A stretch of DNA of 11,691 nt from an uncultured Bacteroidales bacterium. Its GTDB lineage: Bacteria > Bacteroidota > Bacteroidia > Bacteroidales > UBA932. The notes beneath the pieces were generated by a model, which saw only the letters and a list, made by a program, of their open reading frames with translations, was not told the origin of the DNA and searched no databases. Below, one piece after another: positions 8,157 through 11,691 of the stretch. Each line of letters starts with the position of its first letter. Position 1 is the first letter of the stretch. Where the stretch lies: the NCBI GenBank assembly GCA_946406095.1, contig CAMJJO010000044.1:1-11691 (forward strand). The letters run 5' to 3'. A program made the position numbers and the translations under genes.

Positions 8157-8773
8157 GAGATCTTCACCTTAAAGCCTTTTGAGAATGAAAGGACTGTGTC
8201 CACGGTTGTGGCATAGTCCTTTTGCTTTATCTTGATTTCGAAAACCCCCTCGCCATCGGCCAGGGAAACGCTCTCTATGTCGGCGCCCTTGTTCTTGAGG
8301 GTGTCGACAATGGTTTTCAGCTCTTCGTTGCCTATGGGGGAAAGAGAGACTCTAAGTTCCTTCTCTCCATAGATGCGGGTGATGAAGTGCATGGTTTCCA
8401 GCACCAGGACGGTCATCAAAGTGGCCGCGATAGCCACGGAATACATGGCGGCTCCGCAGGCGAGGCCGATGGCGGCGGCAACCCAGAGCCCTGCGGCGGT
8501 GGTAATACCCCTGACCACGTTCTTCTGGAAGATAATCACGCCTGCGCCTATGAAACCGATGCCGGAGACCACCTGCGCTGCCACCCGGGCGGCGTCGAAA
8601 CGTCCGCTGAATGCATACTGCGAGATAATCATGAACAAGGCGCTACCCAGCGCCACGATGAAGTGAGTGCGCACGCCGGCTTCCTTGGCGCGGAACTCGC
8701 GCTCGAAACCTATCACGCCGCCGAGCAGTCCGGCGACGAAAATCCGCATTATGAAGGTCCAGTCTATAGCCAT
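8153..8773 (-). CDS. MgtC/SapB family membrane protein
   Basis: A 206-residue inner-membrane protein of the MgtC/SapB/YhiD family. These proteins are tied to survival at low magnesium, acid adaptation and control of phosphate or ATP levels; most family members lack a proven biochemical activity. The N-terminal 130 residues hold about five membrane segments with the family signatures GFEREFRAKEAGVRTH (22-37), GIGFIGAGVI (71-80) and TTAAGLWVAAAIGLACG (91-107). Residues 138-206 form a soluble domain with alternating strands and helices (RVSLSPI, LKTIVDTLKNKGADIESV, VFEIKIK), like the ACT-type C-terminal domain of MgtC. The gene starts 12 nt after the transporter gene stop and is the last gene of the - strand operon. 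Its TAG stop lies in the CTAG shared with the convergent foldase gene. Confidence 0.92.
   Translation of the reverse strand: MAIDWTFIMRIFVAGLLGGVIGFEREFRAKEAGVRTHFIVALGSALFMIISQYAFSGRFDAARVAAQVVSGIGFIGAGVIIFQKNVVRGITTAAGLWVAAAIGLACGAAMYSVAIAATLMTVLVLETMHFITRIYGEKELRVSLSPIGNEELKTIVDTLKNKGADIESVSLADGEGVFEIKIKQKDYATTVDTVLSFSKGFKVKIS
8188..8226 (+). terminator. Possible intrinsic terminator of the + strand operon, inside the mgtC coding sequence
   Basis: AAAGGACT at 8188-8195 pairs perfectly with AGTCCTTT at 8215-8222. Inside the 19-nt loop, CCAC at 8200-8203 pairs with GTGG at 8208-8211 around GGTT, giving a stacked two-part hairpin. The 3' arm runs into T-rich sequence (TTTTGCTTTATCTT) on the + strand. 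It begins 32 nt after the foldase stop codon. The T tract is interrupted, so efficiency is uncertain. On the - strand the hairpin is not followed by a T tract, and there it is simply mgtC coding sequence. Confidence 0.5.
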
Positions 8774-8785
8774 TATATCAGAATC

Positions 8786-10387
8786 TTAAAATAGTCCCGG
8801 GGTAATCGCCAGCCACTTCAGCACGGTCTGCCCGAAAAGCAGGATCAGCAGCCACGAGAAGGTCATCATGGTGATGCCGTACTTGAACGCGTCGGTCTGG
8901 CTGTATTGGTTGGTATTGTAGAGAAGCGCTGCGGGCTTGCTGTTGAAAGGCAGCACGTAGCAGTGCTCGATAAGCATGGATGTAGGCAGCGCCAGGCTCA
9001 TCGGAGGGAAGTGGAAACGCGCTTCCACGCCCAGTGCGATAGGCACGAACACCATAGTGCGTATGGTCTTGCTCTGGAAGATCAGCCCGGAATACATCAT
9101 CAGGAAGGTAATGATCACATACAGCACCCAGAACGGGGTGTCCGAGGTGATGCCCATCGCATCGAATGCGGCGTTCACCATGGTATTCGGCAGGTCGGTG
9201 GCGTTGAGGCCGCTTCCCAGCACGTATGCGCCCGCACTGAAGAGCATCAGGTGCCAGGGGATGTCCACATCGTTCCACTTCACTACCCCGATTCCGGGCA
9301 GCAGGGCGATGCAGGCGCCCAGCAGCGCCACTATGGTCTCATCTATATTATGGAAAGTCCCCTTGGTGACCCAGAGGAAGAGCACCAGACAGAAGATTCC
9401 CACGGCCTTCCATTCCTGGGCGCTCATCTTGCCCATGGTGGCAAGCTCGGCCTTCAGGCGGTCTATTCCGCCCTCCAGCTGGGGTTTCTGCTCCTCTTTC
9501 TTCATGGGGAAGAAGACGTACATTCCCATCAGCAGGCCCACCACCAGGATGATGATGCTCATGGGGCCTACCGCGACCAACCATTCCTTATAGCCGAAGT
9601 CGCAGGAGCCCAGAAAGCCCGCGATGAGGGAGATGGCCAGCAGATGCGCGCCGCTTCCGGTGTAGAAAGCGTTGGCGCCGATGTTCACCTGGAAGAGGTT
9701 CTGGATCACCAGGTTGCGGCCGAAGTTGTTCCGGTGGCCGTTGGAGGCCCCGTAGATTGCACAGATGACCATAAAGATAGGAAGCATTATGGTCGCCTTG
9801 ACGGTGGTGGCGGAGATGAAGGCGGATAGCACCAGGTTGATGCCCAGGAAGCTCCAGAGCACGCCCTTTGCGCTCTTGCCGAACTTGATCACGAAGGCCA
9901 GTGCCAGACGCTTTGCGAACTGCGTCTTCACCAGCATGGATGCCAGCACGAAGCTGAGTATGTTCAGCCACATCACCGGGTGTCCCAGCTGCGCCAGGGC
10001 CTCTTTCTGGGTGGTGACGTTGAAGAGCACCGTGCCCAGGATTAGCAGCAGGGAGGTTAGATAATTGGGGATGGCTTCCGTCATCCAGAGTATAAGGCTC
10101 GCCACGAAGATGCCCAGCATCGCGTAGTTCGCGCGGATGAATCCGTCCATCCCAAGGGCCCCCAAGCGGGCCTGGGCTTTGGCTGCCAGGCCGTCCGCGC
10201 TGAGGTTGTCGATGAACCCTATATGACAGAACCAGCAGATCCAGACGAAGGCGATGATGGCCAGAGGACCGCCCAGGCGGGCCATCCATACCTCGAACTT
10301 CCCCTTCTGCATCTTGGGGAGTTTCTCGACCTTGTAGTTGTTCATGTCCAGCGGATCGAACGCCGCCGTCTTGATCTCTTCTGCCAT
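8786..10387 (-). CDS. Divalent anion transporter, DASS/SLC13 (CitT-like) family, with atypical ion-site motifs
   Basis: A 533-residue polytopic inner-membrane protein with a cytoplasmic N-terminal tail of about 35 residues and around a dozen hydrophobic segments. The family imports or exchanges dicarboxylates, citrate, sulfate or similar anions, usually with sodium. Recognition rests on the inverted-repeat layout: a scaffold helix WMTEAIPNYLTSLLLILG (101-118), a first hairpin region AFISATTVKATIMLPI (189-204) followed by NIGANAFYTGSGAHLLAI (235-252), and a second repeat with hairpin FQSKTIRTMVFVPIAL (437-452) followed by VLPFNSKPAALLYNTN (478-493). Both hairpin tips normally read SNT; here they read SAT and SKT. 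The loops that normally carry PPN read SGAH and SKPA. Substrate and coupling ion therefore cannot be predicted. The start is 1 nt after the lipoprotein gene stop (TAG, T, ATG), so the genes are co-transcribed. Confidence 0.87.
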   Translation of the reverse strand: MAEEIKTAAFDPLDMNNYKVEKLPKMQKGKFEVWMARLGGPLAIIAFVWICWFCHIGFIDNLSADGLAAKAQARLGALGMDGFIRANYAMLGIFVASLILWMTEAIPNYLTSLLLILGTVLFNVTTQKEALAQLGHPVMWLNILSFVLASMLVKTQFAKRLALAFVIKFGKSAKGVLWSFLGINLVLSAFISATTVKATIMLPIFMVICAIYGASNGHRNNFGRNLVIQNLFQVNIGANAFYTGSGAHLLAISLIAGFLGSCDFGYKEWLVAVGPMSIIILVVGLLMGMYVFFPMKKEEQKPQLEGGIDRLKAELATMGKMSAQEWKAVGIFCLVLFLWVTKGTFHNIDETIVALLGACIALLPGIGVVKWNDVDIPWHLMLFSAGAYVLGSGLNATDLPNTMVNAAFDAMGITSDTPFWVLYVIITFLMMYSGLIFQSKTIRTMVFVPIALGVEARFHFPPMSLALPTSMLIEHCYVLPFNSKPAALLYNTNQYSQTDAFKYGITMMTFSWLLILLFGQTVLKWLAITPGLF

Positions 10388-10388
10388 A

Positions 10389-11183
10389 CTAATTATAGGT
10401 TACGCTGTAGAGTTTGCTGGTGCTGTCGCAGATGAACCAGAATGTCTTGTTCTTGGCATCCTTGCAAAAGCCCTCAGGCTTCTTTACGAACGAAATGCTG
10501 TACTCCTGAACCTTGGTGCCGTCGGTCTTCACCTGGGTCAGTTTCTGCGTCTTTGCGTCCGTGATGAACAGGGTGCCGTCGTCGCTGTCGTAGTAGATAT
10601 CCGACAGGCTGGTGGCCCAGTCGGCGTCGAAGGCCGTGGTCCAGGTCTTGTCTGCGATGGAATACGCGTATACGCGTTTGGGTTTGCTTTGATTGGCCAC
10701 GTAGAGGACACCGTTTCCGGCGGCTATGCCCTCATAGCCTTGATTCTCTTCGCTCCCGGCCTCCTCGGGGCCCTTGGAAACGAGAGTTACGCTCTTGTGG
10801 TCCGCGCTCAGCTTGTATATCTCGCGGGTGCGCTCTTCGCTGAGGTAAATGCTGCCGTCGGCAGCCTTGGTGATGCCTTCCCAGTCGTGGGCGTCGTTGG
10901 GCTTTGCGAAGGAGCAGGTGTTTTTCAGTTGCCCGTCCAGACCGAACTCGTAAACATGACCGTTGTCCTCTGCCACCAGAAGGCCGTCTCCGGCCTCGTT
11001 GAGGCAGATTGCCGAAAGCCCCTCGAGCTTGGTGGCATAATCTACGGGTGTGCCCAGGGTATATGTAGTCACCTGCTGGTCGTCACCGTTGTCTATAATA
11101 ACGGGCTCATCCCTGAGGCACGAGGCCAGGGATGAGACCGCCAATAGACCAAGAATGAAATGTTTGAATACTTTTATTTCCAA
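10389..11183 (-). CDS. SdiA-regulated-type beta-propeller lipoprotein
   Basis: A predicted exported lipoprotein. After the signal segment KVFKHFILGLLAVSSLASC, the lipobox LASC marks Cys lipidation, and the next residues, LRDE, resemble the charged export signal that sends Bacteroidota lipoproteins to the cell surface. The mature part of about 240 residues shows repeated propeller-like blades: GLSAICLNEAGDGLLVAEDN, DWEGITKAADGSIYLSEER, GYEGIAAGNGVLYVANQ and LSDIYYDSDDGTLFITD. This pattern, with the LEG/WEG/YEG motifs, fits the SdiA-regulated family, whose function is unknown. There is no in-frame ATG at all. The TTG at 11183 is used here; it overlaps the CYTH gene by 10 nt. The natural-looking start, two codons further in, reads ATA and overlaps the CYTH stop as ATAA. 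A TTG at 11255 would extend the protein by 24 residues that do not fit a signal peptide. The transporter gene follows after 1 nt. Confidence 0.8.
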   Translation of the reverse strand: MEIKVFKHFILGLLAVSSLASCLRDEPVIIDNGDDQQVTTYTLGTPVDYATKLEGLSAICLNEAGDGLLVAEDNGHVYEFGLDGQLKNTCSFAKPNDAHDWEGITKAADGSIYLSEERTREIYKLSADHKSVTLVSKGPEEAGSEENQGYEGIAAGNGVLYVANQSKPKRVYAYSIADKTWTTAFDADWATSLSDIYYDSDDGTLFITDAKTQKLTQVKTDGTKVQEYSISFVKKPEGFCKDAKNKTFWFICDSTSKLYSVTYN

Positions 11184-11650
11184 TTCTTGTAGGGATTTTT
11201 CATCAACATTGAATTGAAGTACTTGGGGTCGCCGGTGACCTCTTCGCCAAGCCAAGCGGGCTTGTCGAAAGGCTCGTTCTCGTCTTCGAGTTCGACTTCG
11301 GCGACGGTCAGTCCGTCGTTGTCGCCATAGAACTCATCTACTTCCCAAGTGTGCTTGCCGTCGGTGTTCTTGACAAGATAACGGGTCTTGTCGATCACTC
11401 CGGGTTCGGCAAGTTCGAGGAGGCTCTTCACCTCATCCACGGGGATTTCTTTCTCCCACTCGAAACGGGCTGCGCCGCTGGCGTTGCCTATTCCCTTGAC
11501 GGTGATGAAGCCCTTGTCGCCCTTTACGCGGATACGCACGGTGCGTTCAGGCACGCTGCTGAGGTATCCCTGGGTGATGCGGGTGGCCTTGAAAGCCTCG
11601 GCCTTGAAGTCGCCCTTCACCAAGAACTTTTTCTCTATTTCCTGTGACAT
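11174..11650 (-). CDS. CYTH-domain protein, probable inorganic triphosphatase
   Basis: A 158-residue cytosolic protein consisting of one CYTH (CyaB/thiamine triphosphatase) domain, a tunnel fold that binds triphosphate with metal ions. The defining ExExK motif is E4-I-E6-K-K8. Further tunnel charges are visible: R39-I-R41 with K43, K52, the E64-W-E66-K-E68 strand, R90, E103/D105 and the E118-V-E120-L-E122 strand. All core positions appear intact, so catalysis is likely. Single-domain bacterial members of this type mostly hydrolyse inorganic triphosphate; some act on thiamine triphosphate or nucleotides, and the sequence does not decide which. The ATG at 11650 places ExExK at the very N-terminus, as usual. 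It is the first complete gene of the - strand operon, overlaps the following lipoprotein gene, and its start probably overlaps an upstream gene. Confidence 0.9.
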   Translation of the reverse strand: MSQEIEKKFLVKGDFKAEAFKATRITQGYLSSVPERTVRIRVKGDKGFITVKGIGNASGAARFEWEKEIPVDEVKSLLELAEPGVIDKTRYLVKNTDGKHTWEVDEFYGDNDGLTVAEVELEDENEPFDKPAWLGEEVTGDPKYFNSMLMKNPYKNWK

Positions 11651-11691
11651 ATCGTTTCGTTTGCAAGGGGTTTGTCGCTCATGCCGATCAC
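11635..11691 (-). CDS. Possible C-terminal end of an upstream gene entering from the right edge
   Basis: On the - strand one frame is open from the right edge to a TAG at 11635-11637 and would encode the last 18 residues VIGMSDKPLANETICHRK. The other two frames have stops close to the edge. It would overlap the CYTH start by 16 nt, consistent with the tight packing of the rest of this operon, and I see no promoter between them. The fragment is too short to recognise a family, and it could be chance read-through; an internal ATG at 11682 could also make it a meaningless short ORF. Confidence 0.3.
   Translation of the reverse strand: MIGMSDKPLANETICHRK

Noticed and set aside
8906..9829. A 307-codon + strand open frame opposite the anion transporter
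   Set aside because: The translation is rich in His, Gln and Asp and has no membrane or domain pattern; it mirrors the hydrophobic codons of the real gene.
10664..10677. Perfect 14-bp palindrome ACGCGTATACGCGT
   Set aside because: It lies inside the lipoprotein coding sequence, occurs once and has no partner; it could be a protein site but nothing supports that over chance.
10338..11135. A 265-codon + strand open frame opposite the lipoprotein gene
   Set aside because: It has hydrophobic-looking stretches, but it lies antisense to a propeller gene with clear repeats and lipobox, and it lacks a promoter or a fitting start.

Overview
The window looks like a chromosomal, core-genome stretch from a member of the Bacteroidota, most likely Bacteroidales. 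Three things point there. Two perfect copies of the Bacteroidota -7 promoter element (TAnnTTTG) sit upstream of genes. The outer-membrane and TPR proteins are of types typical of that phylum. Start codons mostly lack Shine-Dalgarno sequences. The DNA is GC-rich by eye, with GC-rich third positions, which fits a Rikenellaceae/Alistipes-like lineage better than Bacteroides; the genus is a guess. I see no mobile element, CRISPR array, tRNA or rRNA.

The left two thirds is read on the + strand: the 3' part of mfd (1-1944); coaX (1978-2706); an outer-membrane beta-barrel protein (2684-4006, overlapping coaX by 23 nt); a secreted TPR protein (4028-5353); lptC (5360-6013); and a PpiD/SurA-type membrane-anchored foldase (6069-8156). 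One promoter lies just after the mfd stop and drives coaX-barrel-TPR-lptC. A near-copy of it lies just after the lptC stop and drives the foldase gene. Apart from coaX, the genes after mfd point to building the outer membrane: LPS export, barrel folding, and two uncharacterised envelope proteins.

The right third is read on the - strand as a tightly packed operon: CYTH-domain phosphohydrolase (11174-11650), SdiA-regulated-type beta-propeller lipoprotein (10389-11183), DASS/SLC13-type anion transporter (8786-10387) and an MgtC/SapB membrane protein (8153-8773). The junctions are a short overlap, 1 nt and 12 nt. A further gene probably runs in from the right edge and overlaps the start of the CYTH gene.

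The two operons converge on a single CTAG, which supplies the stop codon for both strands. A hairpin that could terminate the + strand operon lies inside the mgtC coding sequence. The most notable oddities are the transporter, which lacks the Asn of both sodium-site SNT motifs; the propeller lipoprotein, whose natural start codon reads ATA instead of ATG; a CoaX with Glu in place of the usual first Asp; and the paired promoters. I found no clearly new defence or mobile system. The best candidate for an undescribed functional unit is the four-gene - strand operon.
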